22,971 bases of DNA, taken from assembly GCA_937991555.1 (NCBI GenBank), contig CALKHU010000221.1, positions 1 to 22,971 on the forward strand. The letters run 5' to 3'. The notes beneath the pieces were generated by a model. That model was given only the letters and a program-made list of their open reading frames with translations. It ran no database searches and was not told the origin of the DNA. The first letter of the stretch is position 1; each line of letters opens with the position of its first letter. Below are positions 5,085 to 14,227 of this stretch, piece after piece. The position numbers were made by a program, and so were the translations under genes. The DNA comes from an uncultured Caulobacter sp. (lineage in GTDB: Bacteria; Pseudomonadota; Alphaproteobacteria; Caulobacterales; Caulobacteraceae).

Positions 5085-7027
5085 AGGTCCCCGGTCCCGC
5101 CGACAACGGCTATCTGGTGATCGATCGGCGGCGCGCCGGCGAGGACGACCGACGCGCGCTCGACCGGGCCTTGGCCGCCCTCGAACGGGCTGGCTGGCGA
5201 GCCTTTGGTCCGATCGAGGAGATCCAGGTCCTGCTCGCGCCGCGCGCGCGCTACGCCGTCCGCCAGGTCGGCCGCCAGCACCTCCTGATCGGCGACTGGC
5301 GCGGGACCGATGGCTTCCTGTCGACGGTGATCTCGCGCAGCGCCGGCCCGGCCGACCTTGCCCGCACCGCGGTTGGATCAGGCTGGGGCCGCTACATCCT
5401 GGTCTGGCGGGACGACGAGGGGCGCCTCACCCTGTTGCGCGATCCCACCGGCGCCCTGGACTGCGTCTGGTGGCGCCATGGCGGGGCGGTGATCGCCGCC
5501 CGCGAGCCGCCGCGCCTGGTCGACGCCCTGCTGCCGGCCGACCTCGCCATCGACTGGCCGGTGCTCGGCGAGATCGCCCGGACGCCGGAACTGCTCGGCG
5601 ACCGGCTGGCCCTGCGCGGCCTGACCGCCGTCAATCCGGGCGCGGTCAGCGTCATCGGCGAGACGGCGGAGACCGCGGCGGTCTGGCGGCCCGCGGACTT
5701 CTGCCGGGCCGGGCGGGGGTGGGACGAGAGCCACGAGGGTCTGGTCGCGGTGGTGGACGAGACCGTGGCGGCCCTGGTCGCGCCGCATCGGCGGCTGGTC
5801 GCCGAGCTCTCCGGCGGACTGGATTCGGCCATCGCCGCCGCCAGCCTGAAGGCGGTGGGCCATGCCGAGCGCGCCGGCTTCCTCAACTTCCACGGCGACT
5901 GGCGCGAGGGGGACGAGCGCCCCTACGCCCTGGCGGCTGCAGCGCAGCTGGGTCTGGACCTGACCACGGTGCGAAAGCCGGTCGAGGCCATCACCCTGGC
6001 CCAGCTCAATCCGCTCGGCGACAGCGTCCGGCCCGCCCTGCAGGGCGTCGATGTCGCCTATGACATCGAGGTCTCCGGGCGGATGCGCCGGCGCCGGGCG
6101 ACCGGACTGCTCACCGGCCAGGGCGGCGACGCGGTGTTCTTCCAGGCGCCCGATCCGGCCGTGGTCGTCGACCGCCGTCGCCGGGAGGGCTTGGCCGGAT
6201 TGTCGCCGGCCTTCATCGCCGCCGTGGCGCGCTGGACCCGGCATTCGGCCTGGACGGTGCTCGGCTACGCCCTCGGCGCCCCGTCGGGCGAGCAGGCCAA
6301 CGCCGGGACGCGCCGCCATCCCTGGCTGGAGGGCATCGACGACCTGCCGCCGGCCAAGGCCCGGCAACTTGGGCAGTTCGTCAACGCCCAGCTGTTCTGG
6401 GGCGACTGCCTGCGCGCCCGGGCGGGCGACCTGCTGCACCCCTTCCTCAGCCAGCCGGTGGCCGAGCATTGCCTGGCCATCCCGGCCGACCGGCTGATCG
6501 CCGGGGTGCGGGACCGGGGCCTGGCCCGGCAGGCCTTCGCGACGCGCCTGCCGCCGATGATCGTCGAGCGCCGCAGCAAGGGCGACCTCAGCCATTTCTA
6601 CGGCCAGGTGACCCGCGCCAGCCTGCCGACCCTGACGCCGCTGCTGCTCGACGGTCTGCAGGCCGCCCACGGCCTGCTCGACCGCAGGGCGCTCGAGGCC
6701 GAGCTGACGGAGGCGCGGCTGATCTGGAGCCCCGGCTACAACCGGCTACTGGTCGGCGCCGTGCTGGAGGTCTGGGCCCGGCGCTGGCAGGCGCGGATCG
6801 CCGACATCCGCCGGGCGCACATGGCGGTCGAGCCAGTCCAGGATGCGGGCGTGCAGGTCGCGCAGGTTGGCCGGGCTGACGAAGACATGACCCTCGCCGG
6901 CGTAGGTGACCAGCGCCGCCTCGCGGCCGAGCCGGTAGAGGACGCCGAACAGCACGTCGGCCCCGGCGGGATCGAGGTCGCCCTCGATGAGCAGCGTCGG
7001 CGTGCGGATTCGGCTGGCGACGTATAG
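5081..7027 (+). CDS. Lasso peptide cyclase (asparagine synthetase-like, C protein)
   Basis: A 648-residue ATP-dependent macrolactam synthetase. It activates the Asp/Glu side chain of the core by adenylation so the new N-terminus can close the ring. The N-terminal ~200 residues resemble the glutamine amidotransferase-like domain of asparagine synthetase B. The synthetase domain follows, with the ATP-pyrophosphatase motif SGGLDS at residues 244-249. The ATG at 5081 overlaps the B stop (ATGA). Family-like sequence ends near IWSPGYNRLLVGAVLEVWAR, about residue 570. The last ~75 residues (from about RRAHMAVEP) have no family character and lie antisense to the isopeptidase gene, giving a 282-bp tail-to-tail overlap. 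The extra tail may be a lost stop codon. Confidence 0.92.
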   Translation: MKVPGPADNGYLVIDRRRAGEDDRRALDRALAALERAGWRAFGPIEEIQVLLAPRARYAVRQVGRQHLLIGDWRGTDGFLSTVISRSAGPADLARTAVGSGWGRYILVWRDDEGRLTLLRDPTGALDCVWWRHGGAVIAAREPPRLVDALLPADLAIDWPVLGEIARTPELLGDRLALRGLTAVNPGAVSVIGETAETAAVWRPADFCRAGRGWDESHEGLVAVVDETVAALVAPHRRLVAELSGGLDSAIAAASLKAVGHAERAGFLNFHGDWREGDERPYALAAAAQLGLDLTTVRKPVEAITLAQLNPLGDSVRPALQGVDVAYDIEVSGRMRRRRATGLLTGQGGDAVFFQAPDPAVVVDRRRREGLAGLSPAFIAAVARWTRHSAWTVLGYALGAPSGEQANAGTRRHPWLEGIDDLPPAKARQLGQFVNAQLFWGDCLRARAGDLLHPFLSQPVAEHCLAIPADRLIAGVRDRGLARQAFATRLPPMIVERRSKGDLSHFYGQVTRASLPTLTPLLLDGLQAAHGLLDRRALEAELTEARLIWSPGYNRLLVGAVLEVWARRWQARIADIRRAHMAVEPVQDAGVQVAQVGRADEDMTLAGVGDQRRLAAEPVEDAEQHVGPGGIEVALDEQRRRADSAGDV

Positions 7028-9199
7028 CGGGCTGCCCGCCACATAGGCCTGGGGCTGGTTGGGCAGCGAGGCCCCGATCGCGCCCTGGCCGGTCTCGGCC
7101 CAGCCGACCAGGGCGTTGATCGGCACGCCGTCGTCCGGCGAGACCAGGAAGTGGGGCGGCAGGGCGTAGACCCGCGACAGGTCGGCGTAGCCGGCCGCCG
7201 CCACCACCGCCCGGAACCGGTCGCTCTGGGAGGCGGCCAGCAGCACGCCATAGCCGCCGTAGCTGTGGCCGACGAGGCCGACCCGGGCAGGGTCGATGGG
7301 GGCCTGGACGGCGGCGGCGTCGACGATCGCCCCGATCCGGTCGGCGAGGTCGTCCAACCTGGGACCGGCGCCGGCGGGCTTGGGCAGGCTCGGCACGAGG
7401 ACGGCGTAGCCGGCGGCGGCGAGCACCGACGGATTGATGTGCAGACGCTCGCCGCCGGGCCGCAGCCAGACCGGGGCGGCGGCGTAGGCCGCGCCGGGAT
7501 AGACGATCACGACGACCGGAAGCCGGTCGTCCGGCGCGGCGCCGGGCGGCAGCAGCAGCCAGCTGGTCAGGGCCTGGCCCTCGGGGCCCGTATGGGCGAT
7601 CGGCGTGATCGTCCCCCAGGCCAGGGCGTCGAAGGCGGCGTTGACGGTGACCAACTCGCGCGAGCCGTCGAGCGCGTGCAGGCGCAGGGCGGTCGATCCG
7701 CCCTGGGTTCGCCGCTGCGCGATTAGAAAGTCCCGCGTCGGGCTGACGGCGACCAAGGTTTCGTCGGCCGCCAGCGGCGCGGGGCAGGTCCGCGCCGCGG
7801 GGACCGACGGCCGGGTCACGCAACCGTCCGGACCGACCAGGCCGCGCCGGCCCCGCTGGACGCCGTCCGGGTTCCAGCCCTGTCGGCTGCCGCCGTCCGC
7901 CGCCCGTTCGCGGTCCCACAGCCGACCCGGCAGGACGGGCGGGGTCGGGTCGGCGGCGAAAGGGTGCAGTCCGTCGGCGCGCTCGATCCAGGTGCGTCCG
8001 CCGACCTCGACCAGGGTCTCGCGCGGCTCGAGGACAGGGGCCGACCCCGACCCCGGGCCGGCGCGAAGCCAGACCCTTTCATTCCCGGGGGTGCGAACCT
8101 GGGCCACCGGATGGCGAGCGCTCCAGCCGGCGCGGGCGATGGGAATCCGGCCGACCTCGGCGTCGAGCCAGGGGCGGGCCTCGCCGAGCCGGAGGGGTTC
8201 GGCAGACCCGCGGCGATCGAGGATCCAGAAGCGGCCGTCGGGCCAGGGGGACCCGGCGTCGCGGCCGAAGGCGATCAGCCGCCGGGAATCCGGCGACCAG
8301 GACAGCAGGTGCGAAAGGAAATCCTGATCGGGCAGGGGCTCGACGGGCGCGCCCCGGTCGAGGTCGACCAGCAGCAGGCGTCGCCGCCGGCTCGGCGTGC
8401 CGACATCGACCGGCGTCTCCCCGCCCGCCTGCAGGTCTTCGGCGTTGAGCAGGGCCGCGACGGCGCCGCCGTCCGGGGAGAGCTCCAGGTCGAACAGCTC
8501 GCCGCGCGCCAGCACCCGCTCCTCGCCGCGGGCGAGGTCGAAGAGGACCAGCCGCGGCGCCGCCGACCGTTCGCGGCTGTCGCGAGCCGCGCCGCTGGGA
8601 ATGACCACGGCGGACGGCGCGTGGCCGGCCGCGAAGGCCCGCCACAGACCCGTCTTGCGCGTCTCGGTCTGGGCGCCGAGGCGGAACACCAGCGGCAGGT
8701 CGCCGTCCGGACGGGCGATGACCACCAGCTGCGTCTCCGAGCGCCAGGCGACGGTGCGGCCCAGCTCGGTGAACTCCGGGGTCAGCGGCAGCCAGCGCAC
8801 CTCGCCCGTGGCCAGGGTCATGACCCCCAGGGTGCGGGCGGTCTCGCGCAGGCGGACGACCAGCATCTGCTCGCCGCTGGGCGAGAAGGGCCCGGAGACG
8901 TAGCCATTGGCGTGCCCCGGGTCCTCCAGCCAGCGCACCAGGACCCCGGCGGACGTATGCACCTCCAGCCCGCTGAGCAGGTGCGGGGTCATCAGCCCGA
9001 AGCGGTAGGTCGCCGCCGCCGACCAGGCGGCCCGGCGCTCGACCACGATCCAGCGCCCGTTCGGGCTGATCCGCACCGACCCGAGGCTCTCCTGGTCCAG
9101 CAGGGCCTCGAGGGTGACCGGCTCAGGCGCCTGGCCCATGACCGGACCCGCCGTCGCCAGCAGCGCGACGGCCATGCCGCAACCCAGTAAACGGCGCAT
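6746..9199 (-). CDS. Lasso peptide isopeptidase, S9 prolyl oligopeptidase family
   Basis: An 817-residue periplasmic hydrolase of the type that opens the lasso macrolactam (AtxE-like). It has a signal peptide with a likely cut after VMG near residue 22. A long beta-rich region, probably a propeller, runs to about residue 560, followed by an alpha/beta hydrolase domain. The catalytic serine is in GHSYGGYG (Ser646), the aspartate in EGDLDPAG (Asp741 or Asp743) and the histidine in GEGHVF (His771). Its ATG overlaps the receptor stop (TGATG); a GTG three bases earlier is an alternative start. Lying directly behind the receptor, it would linearise imported lasso peptide. The last ~20 residues (GDPRLPAPGPDLQHGADQ) lack family character and run antisense into the cyclase gene. 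It is longer than AtxE proteins as I recall them (about 690 residues). Confidence 0.9.
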   Translation of the reverse strand: MRRLLGCGMAVALLATAGPVMGQAPEPVTLEALLDQESLGSVRISPNGRWIVVERRAAWSAAATYRFGLMTPHLLSGLEVHTSAGVLVRWLEDPGHANGYVSGPFSPSGEQMLVVRLRETARTLGVMTLATGEVRWLPLTPEFTELGRTVAWRSETQLVVIARPDGDLPLVFRLGAQTETRKTGLWRAFAAGHAPSAVVIPSGAARDSRERSAAPRLVLFDLARGEERVLARGELFDLELSPDGGAVAALLNAEDLQAGGETPVDVGTPSRRRRLLLVDLDRGAPVEPLPDQDFLSHLLSWSPDSRRLIAFGRDAGSPWPDGRFWILDRRGSAEPLRLGEARPWLDAEVGRIPIARAGWSARHPVAQVRTPGNERVWLRAGPGSGSAPVLEPRETLVEVGGRTWIERADGLHPFAADPTPPVLPGRLWDRERAADGGSRQGWNPDGVQRGRRGLVGPDGCVTRPSVPAARTCPAPLAADETLVAVSPTRDFLIAQRRTQGGSTALRLHALDGSRELVTVNAAFDALAWGTITPIAHTGPEGQALTSWLLLPPGAAPDDRLPVVVIVYPGAAYAAAPVWLRPGGERLHINPSVLAAAGYAVLVPSLPKPAGAGPRLDDLADRIGAIVDAAAVQAPIDPARVGLVGHSYGGYGVLLAASQSDRFRAVVAAAGYADLSRVYALPPHFLVSPDDGVPINALVGWAETGQGAIGASLPNQPQAYVAGSPLYVASRIRTPTLLIEGDLDPAGADVLFGVLYRLGREAALVTYAGEGHVFVSPANLRDLHARILDWLDRHVRPADVGDPRLPAPGPDLQHGADQ

Positions 9200-12165
9200 C
9201 ACCAGGCCCGGGTCAGCTGCAGCGAGATGAAGCGGCCGATGACGTTGGTGTTGGCCGCGTCGTAACCGATGCCCTCGGGGGCGTTGTAAAAGGGCGGGTC
9301 GCGGTCGAAGGCGTTCTGGACGTTGAGCGCGATGGTCGTGCCCTGCAGCGGGCCGGACTGCGGCTCATAGCGGACCTGCAGGTCGAGGGTGACCCAGGGG
9401 TCGATCCGGGCGCCGGCCAGGTCTTCGTAGCCATCGACATAGTTGACCGAGGAGGACAGGCCCCAGTCGCCGCGCGACCAGGCCAGCGTGCCCCGGCCGC
9501 GCAGCCCGACCGGATAGTTGGGACGGTTGCGCAGGGAGACGGCCGCCGATTTGGGCGTGGCCTGGCTGTCGAACCGGCCGAGATAGGAGAAGGCCAGGTT
9601 CAGGTCGAGGGCGTTGGCCCCGACCTCGAAATCGTAGCCGGCGCTGACGTCGACCCCCTCGACCTCGACGCGGGCGGTGTTGACGTAGCGGGCGTCGACG
9701 ATCGCCCCATAGGAGGTCGCCGGAAAGGCGTCGGCGAAGCCGGTGGTCGGCAGGTCGAGGATGGCCTGGACGGCGGCCCGGTCGTCAGCGTTGTTGAGCG
9801 GATCGACCAGCTGGATGAACGGCGACAGGGCCGGGTCGGTCAGGGCCGCGAGGATGTTCTCGAAGGTCGGCTGGCCGATGCGGTTGTCGAAGTCGGTTCG
9901 GAACCAGTTGGCGCTGAGACGCAGGCCGTCGACGAAGGCGGGCCGATACTCCGCGCCCAGGGTCCAGGTGTCGGCCTGTTCCGGCTCGAGGTCCGGGTTG
10001 CCGCCGTAGAGGATCATCGACAGAACCTGCTGCGACCCGCGCGGCAGGAAGGTCGGGCTGGCCCGCGCCGCGTCGTTGAGCTCGCGCAGGGCCGGGGCCC
10101 GGTAGGAGGCGCCGTAGTTGGCGCGCAGGGTCAGCTCTTCGGTCGGGCCCCAGACGACGCCGATCTTGGGACTGGTCGTCTGGCCGATGTCCTCATAGTC
10201 CTCGAACCGCGCCGCCATCGACAGCTCCAGCCGCTCGAAGCCGGGCCGGCGGTTGTCGGCTCCGAACAGCGGGATTCGCAGCTCGCCGAACACGGCCGCC
10301 ACCCGCCGGCTCGAGTCCATGGGGACGCCGGTGGTCGGCGTCACGCCCGAGGTGAAGCTGTCGTTGCGGCGCCAGAAGGTTTCCTCGCGAAAGGACAGCC
10401 CCGCGGCGAGTCGGAGCGGGCCGCCGGGCAGGGTGAGCACGGTTCCATCGACCTGCAGGTTGGCCGAGGCGACGCCGGTTTTGCTCAAGGTCGCGGTGCG
10501 GCCCGAGCTGATGAAGTCGAGCACCGCCGCCGGGCTGCCGCCGCCGTCGCCGAACGGGTTGAAATAGCCGTCGCGCGCGGCGCTGAACGGGGTGGCAGGG
10601 TTGTCGGCCACGGCGCCCAGGGCCTCGCGCAGGAAGGTCGAGTTCAGCGTGCCGCGGGTGCCGTTCTCGCCCGCCTCCGAGGCGTAGGCGACATAGGCGT
10701 CCAGCCGCCAGTCGTCGAAGAGGTCGACCTTGACCCCGACCGAGGCCCCGACGCTCTCCGCCTCGCCGGTGATCTCGGGGTTCGGCAGGTCGTTCTCGAA
10801 GGAATAGGCGATGGTGTGCGAACTCGCCCCCGTCGGAGACACGAACCAGGGGTTGCCGCCGTTGACCGTCAGCAGGGTGGCTAAGGGCGTCGAGACGGTC
10901 TCGTATTCGCGCAGGCCGTAGCGCGCGTCGGCGGTGAGCACGATCCGCATCCCGAAGTCCTGCCGCAGCGCCGCGAACAGGCTGTGCCGGGTCTGCCGCG
11001 GCAGGACGTTCATGCCGAGCCGCTGGTTGCTCAGGTTGGTCTGGCCGGCGAGGAAGTCGCCGGGCTCCAGGTCCGTCCCGTCCTGTCCGGCGGGGATGGC
11101 GTACGCCGAGACATAGCCGCCGCTGACCGGATCGAAGACGACGATGTTGCCGGGGCTGGCGTAGTTGAGCCGCCGGTCGGAGCCGCCACGCCATCGTAGG
11201 TCGGCGTCCCCGGCCAGGCGCCGTTCCGACACGGGCAGGGCGCCGCGCTCGTAGAATTCGTAGGTTCCCAGCAGGCCGCCGGAAGACCAGCGCCGGCCCA
11301 AGGTCTGGCCGAACTGATACTCGTCGCTGGCCCCGTCGGCGGTCCCGCCGAGCCGGACCCGCGTCTCGGCGCCCTCGTAGTCGTCGCGCAGGATGATGTT
11401 GACGACGCCGCCGACGGCGTCGGCGCCGTACAAGGCTGAGGCCCCGTCCAGAAGCACGTCGATGCGCTTGATGGCGCTGGTCGGCAGGGTCGAGACGTCG
11501 GCGAAGTCGCCCATGGCCCCGGTGCCTGCCATGCGGCGGCCGTTGATCAGCACCAGGGTGGCGTCGCTGCCCAGGCCCCGCAGGTTGACGCCCGAGGCGA
11601 AGGTGCCGTTGGTGGCGCTGCGGTCGGCGCCGTTCTGCAGCGCCCCTTCATTGGCCGTGCCGCCGAAATTCTGCGGCAGGGCCGCGAGGGCCTGGGCGAC
11701 GGTGGCGTAGCCGCTGCGATCGATGTCCTCGCGCGTGACGATGACGACCGGGGAGGGGCCGTCGGCCACGCCCCGGATCAGGCTGCCGGTCACCACCACC
11801 TCGTCCAGGGTGGTTGGCTCGGGCTCTGGCGCGGCGGCCTCGGCCCGCGCGGCCGGGTCGTAGACGACGAAAACGTTAGGACGGCTGCGGCGCCAGGCGA
11901 GGCCTGTGTCCTTCAGCACCGCCGCCAGGGCCGCTTCGGGGGTGTGGGTCCCGCTCAGCCCCGGAGACCGGCGCCCGGCGACGAGGGCGGCCGGGTAGAG
12001 GATCTGCAGACCGCTCTGCCGGGCGAAGGCGGGCAGCGCCTGATCGAGCGGGCCGGGCGCGATCTCGTAGCGCCGGGCGGCCTCCTGGGCGGCCTGTGCG
12101 AAGGCGGGCGGCGCCGAGGCCAAAAGCAACGCGGCCAGCGCGGATGAACTGAAACCGATACGCAT
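9199..12165 (-). CDS. TonB-dependent receptor with STN signalling domain (lasso peptide uptake)
   Basis: A 988-residue outer-membrane receptor. In order it has a signal peptide (cut near AFAQ, residue 23-24), an STN/secretin-type signalling domain (about 33-103: YEIAPGPLDQALPAFARQSG and similar), a TonB box (LDEVVVTGS, from residue 120), a plug domain starting near SPVVIVTREDIDRSGY, and a long beta-barrel ending in the aromatic residue Trp (LQLTRAW). The STN domain marks it as a transducer that signals to FecR. It sits between fecR (86-bp gap) and the isopeptidase (one-base overlap). This is the standard lasso-isopeptidase arrangement, so the ligand is probably the lasso peptide made here; a siderophore-like ligand cannot be excluded. 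A GGGGGAAG precedes the ATG. Confidence 0.92.
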   Translation of the reverse strand: MRIGFSSSALAALLLASAPPAFAQAAQEAARRYEIAPGPLDQALPAFARQSGLQILYPAALVAGRRSPGLSGTHTPEAALAAVLKDTGLAWRRSRPNVFVVYDPAARAEAAAPEPEPTTLDEVVVTGSLIRGVADGPSPVVIVTREDIDRSGYATVAQALAALPQNFGGTANEGALQNGADRSATNGTFASGVNLRGLGSDATLVLINGRRMAGTGAMGDFADVSTLPTSAIKRIDVLLDGASALYGADAVGGVVNIILRDDYEGAETRVRLGGTADGASDEYQFGQTLGRRWSSGGLLGTYEFYERGALPVSERRLAGDADLRWRGGSDRRLNYASPGNIVVFDPVSGGYVSAYAIPAGQDGTDLEPGDFLAGQTNLSNQRLGMNVLPRQTRHSLFAALRQDFGMRIVLTADARYGLREYETVSTPLATLLTVNGGNPWFVSPTGASSHTIAYSFENDLPNPEITGEAESVGASVGVKVDLFDDWRLDAYVAYASEAGENGTRGTLNSTFLREALGAVADNPATPFSAARDGYFNPFGDGGGSPAAVLDFISSGRTATLSKTGVASANLQVDGTVLTLPGGPLRLAAGLSFREETFWRRNDSFTSGVTPTTGVPMDSSRRVAAVFGELRIPLFGADNRRPGFERLELSMAARFEDYEDIGQTTSPKIGVVWGPTEELTLRANYGASYRAPALRELNDAARASPTFLPRGSQQVLSMILYGGNPDLEPEQADTWTLGAEYRPAFVDGLRLSANWFRTDFDNRIGQPTFENILAALTDPALSPFIQLVDPLNNADDRAAVQAILDLPTTGFADAFPATSYGAIVDARYVNTARVEVEGVDVSAGYDFEVGANALDLNLAFSYLGRFDSQATPKSAAVSLRNRPNYPVGLRGRGTLAWSRGDWGLSSSVNYVDGYEDLAGARIDPWVTLDLQVRYEPQSGPLQGTTIALNVQNAFDRDPPFYNAPEGIGYDAANTNVIGRFISLQLTRAW

Positions 12166-12188
12166 GGTCTTCCCCCTGTTTTCTACCC

Positions 12189-12217
12189 GTCGTCATGCGG
12201 GATGGGGAAGAGACGAC
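12189..12217 (-). promoter_or_regulatory. Inverted repeat in the fecR-receptor gap
   Basis: GTCGTC and GACGAC are spaced by 17 bases in the 86-bp gap before the receptor gene. The spacing is close to that of ECF promoter elements (the CGTC type for the -10), so this may be where FecI acts, but the match is short and may be chance in such GC-rich DNA. Confidence 0.25.
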
Positions 12218-12251
12218 CGGGCGCGCGGGGCCCCCTAAGTCCGTATGCGAT

Positions 12252-13241
12252 TTATTTTGGGGCGCTGTCCGAGAGGACGATGCTCCCGTCCGCCGATCGG
12301 GTCGCCCGCAGGGGATAGAGATCGGTCAGGGCGGCCACGAAGCCATCGACATCGCCGGTGTCGAAGACGCCGCTCACCCGGATGGCGGCGAACTCGGTCG
12401 CCTCCAGTTCGATCGGGCGCGGACTGTAGCGGTTGACCTCGGCGACGGCCTCGCCGATCGGCGTCTCCCGGAAAGTCAGGCGGCCGCTCGCCCAGCTGGT
12501 CGCGGTCGGCACGTCCACGGCGGCGACCGCCGGGCGGGGGGCGGCGGTCAGGACCTGCTGCCCCGGCGCCAGCGACCAGGCGCGGTCGGTTCCTTTGCCG
12601 TCCCGCACGGCCACGCGACCCTCGATGAGGACGACGCGGGCGCCTGAGCCGACACGGCGCACGTCGAAGCGCGTGCCGAGCGCCGTCACCCGGGTGTCGC
12701 CGGCGGTGACCACGAACGGCCGGTCCGCGTCGCCCTCGACGTCGAACAGGGCCTGGCCCTCGACCAGGACGACCGATCGCCGGTCGCGACCGAGGCGGAC
12801 CTCGACCTTCGAGGCGGTGTCGAGCGTGATCCGCGAGCCGTCGTCGAGCCGCACCGTGCGCTGCTCGCCGATCGCGGTGTCGTACGAGGCTGGTCGCGAC
12901 AGGCTCCAGACCCCCAGGCCGACGACCAGGACGGCGACCAGGGCGCCGGCCGCGCCCAGCGGTTTGAGGACGTCCGAAAACATCGCGCGTGCCCGGGCGG
13001 GCGCGCTGGCGGCCTCCCGGGCCTGTCTGGTCAGGGCGGCGATCTCCGGATCGTCGGCCAGGGTCTCGGTCGCCTCCCAGACCGCCTCCATGCGGTCGTA
13101 GGCCTCGGCGTTCTCGGGAACGCGGCGCCACGCGCTGAAGGCCTTGATATCGGCGGCCGAGACCTTGCGCTGGTTCAGGCGTGCGAACCAGGAAGCGGTC
13201 TCCTTGCGTCGGATGTCGGCGTCCTCGTCGACCGTCATCAT
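12252..13241 (-). CDS. fecR: FecR-type anti-sigma / sigma regulator
   Basis: A 329-residue inner-membrane signal relay. The cytoplasmic N-terminal region (about 10-60: ETASWFARLNQRKVSAADIKAFSAWRR) is the DUF4880-like sigma-binding part. A single membrane helix lies at about 95-115 (GAAGALVAVLVVGLGVWSL), followed by the periplasmic FecR domain (about 120-220: YDTAIGEQRTVRLDDGSRIT, then LDTASKVEVR) and a C-terminal DUF4974-like region that would touch the receptor STN domain. It starts seven bases after the fecI stop (two adjacent ATG codons are possible) and is followed by the receptor. Together they form a FecI/FecR/FecA-like surface signalling relay. Confidence 0.93.
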   Translation of the reverse strand: MMTVDEDADIRRKETASWFARLNQRKVSAADIKAFSAWRRVPENAEAYDRMEAVWEATETLADDPEIAALTRQAREAASAPARARAMFSDVLKPLGAAGALVAVLVVGLGVWSLSRPASYDTAIGEQRTVRLDDGSRITLDTASKVEVRLGRDRRSVVLVEGQALFDVEGDADRPFVVTAGDTRVTALGTRFDVRRVGSGARVVLIEGRVAVRDGKGTDRAWSLAPGQQVLTAAPRPAVAAVDVPTATSWASGRLTFRETPIGEAVAEVNRYSPRPIELEATEFAAIRVSGVFDTGDVDGFVAALTDLYPLRATRSADGSIVLSDSAPK

Positions 13242-13248
13242 GTCCCGC

Positions 13249-13737
13249 CTAAACGTCCAGCCGCGACGCGCAATGTTCGAGCGCCTTCGACATCCGCCAC
13301 TCGACGGTCTTGACGCTGATCCCTCGCGCGCGGGCGATCTCCGGGTAAGTCATACCGCCAAAGCGGTTCAACACGAAGATGTCGCGGTAGAGCGACGGCA
13401 TCGTCAGGACGATCTGCTTGAGCAGGATCTGGTCCAGCTGCGAGGCGGCTTCGGCTTCGGCCGCCGGTTGCTCATCGAGGAGCCTGGCGCGGCGCGCCTG
13501 CCGGCGGCGGTCGTCCCGCACGAGATTGAGCGCGACCCGCAGCAGGAACGCCTTGGGATGGCGGATGCTCTCGCCGTCATAGGGGGCGATCCGCAGATAG
13601 GTCTCCTGGACCATGTCGGCCGCCTCGTCTGGCCCGAGCCGGCTCCGCAGGCGCCCGTCGAGCCAGGCCGCATAGCGGCGGAACAGGCTGTCCAGCCTGT
13701 CTCCTGCTCCCGCCTCCAGCTCCTTGGCGTTGCTCAC
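13249..13737 (-). CDS. fecI: FecI-type ECF sigma factor
   Basis: A 162-residue ECF sigma-70. Region 2 includes LGPDEAADMVQETYLRIAPY and ends LRVALNLVRDDRRR; region 4 includes LPSLYRDIF-like sequence (MPSLYRDIFVLNRFGGMTY) and the helix-turn-helix ARGISVKTVEWRMSKALEHC, typical of FecI proteins. The start chosen is the GTG at 13737, because a GGAGGA lies five bases before it; the frame is open to an ATG at 13833, but the extra 32 residues are arginine-rich and uncharacteristic. It heads the fecI-fecR-receptor-isopeptidase operon and would be released when the receptor binds its ligand. Confidence 0.92.
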   Translation of the reverse strand: MSNAKELEAGAGDRLDSLFRRYAAWLDGRLRSRLGPDEAADMVQETYLRIAPYDGESIRHPKAFLLRVALNLVRDDRRRQARRARLLDEQPAAEAEAASQLDQILLKQIVLTMPSLYRDIFVLNRFGGMTYPEIARARGISVKTVEWRMSKALEHCASRLDV

Positions 13738-14227
13738 CACGCTCCTCCGGCCACAAGGGCGAGACCGGAATCCGCGGGCGCGACAGCTCAGCCGATCAGC
13801 GCCGCGCGATGCACGGGCTCGGCCGCTGGACAAGCGACGACCGCGCAGGCGCGGGTCGTTGGGTTTTGATATCGCACAGGGGATTCCAAGCCCCTATCGG
13901 CGCGAACGCCGACTCGACGACCATGAATCAAATGGAATCAACACGCAAGGCGGAGGGGGCGGGCGTTGGAATCCTCTGCGATCGAGAGGCCCGCTACTTC
14001 GCCGCGGAGCGCCGCCTCCGCCATCGGCGAACCCCGGCTCCAGCCCCGCGCCTATCTCACGGCGCCCGACGCGGACCGTTTAGGCGCCGGCGGGACCGGC
14101 CGCAAGCGATGCCGTCCAACCAGACCGGAGAAGCCAGTTCCCGGCCCGCAAGAAAGCCGCGGACAACCCGCAAGACTCTGACGTTGCTTGCAAAACCGGC
14201 GCGATTTACGGGGAGTGGGGCGCAACC
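13738..14227. other. 490-bp intergenic region between fecI and a LuxR-type gene
   Basis: No gene is convincing here; frames that are open on the plus strand are arginine/proline-rich and show no family character. It must hold the fecI promoter and the promoter of the divergent LuxR-type gene. A hairpin-like repeat (ACGACCGCG at 13837-13845 with CGCGGGTCGT at 13850-13859) is followed by TGGGTTTT, but no plus-strand gene ends before it, so I do not call it a terminator. The direct repeat GAATCAA/GGAATCAA occurs near 13925-13940. Confidence 0.5.

Noticed and set aside
5378..6670. 430-codon open frame on the minus strand inside the cyclase
   Set aside because: Antisense shadow of the cyclase in GC-rich sequence, with no recognisable motif.
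6588..7919. 443-codon frame on the minus strand over the isopeptidase C-terminal half
   Set aside because: Arg/Pro/Gly-rich frame shifted from the true isopeptidase frame that holds GHSYGGYG and the catalytic His.
13837..13868. Hairpin followed by TGGGTTTT as a terminator
   Set aside because: No plus-strand gene ends upstream, the stem has an unpaired base, and on the minus strand it lies upstream of fecI.
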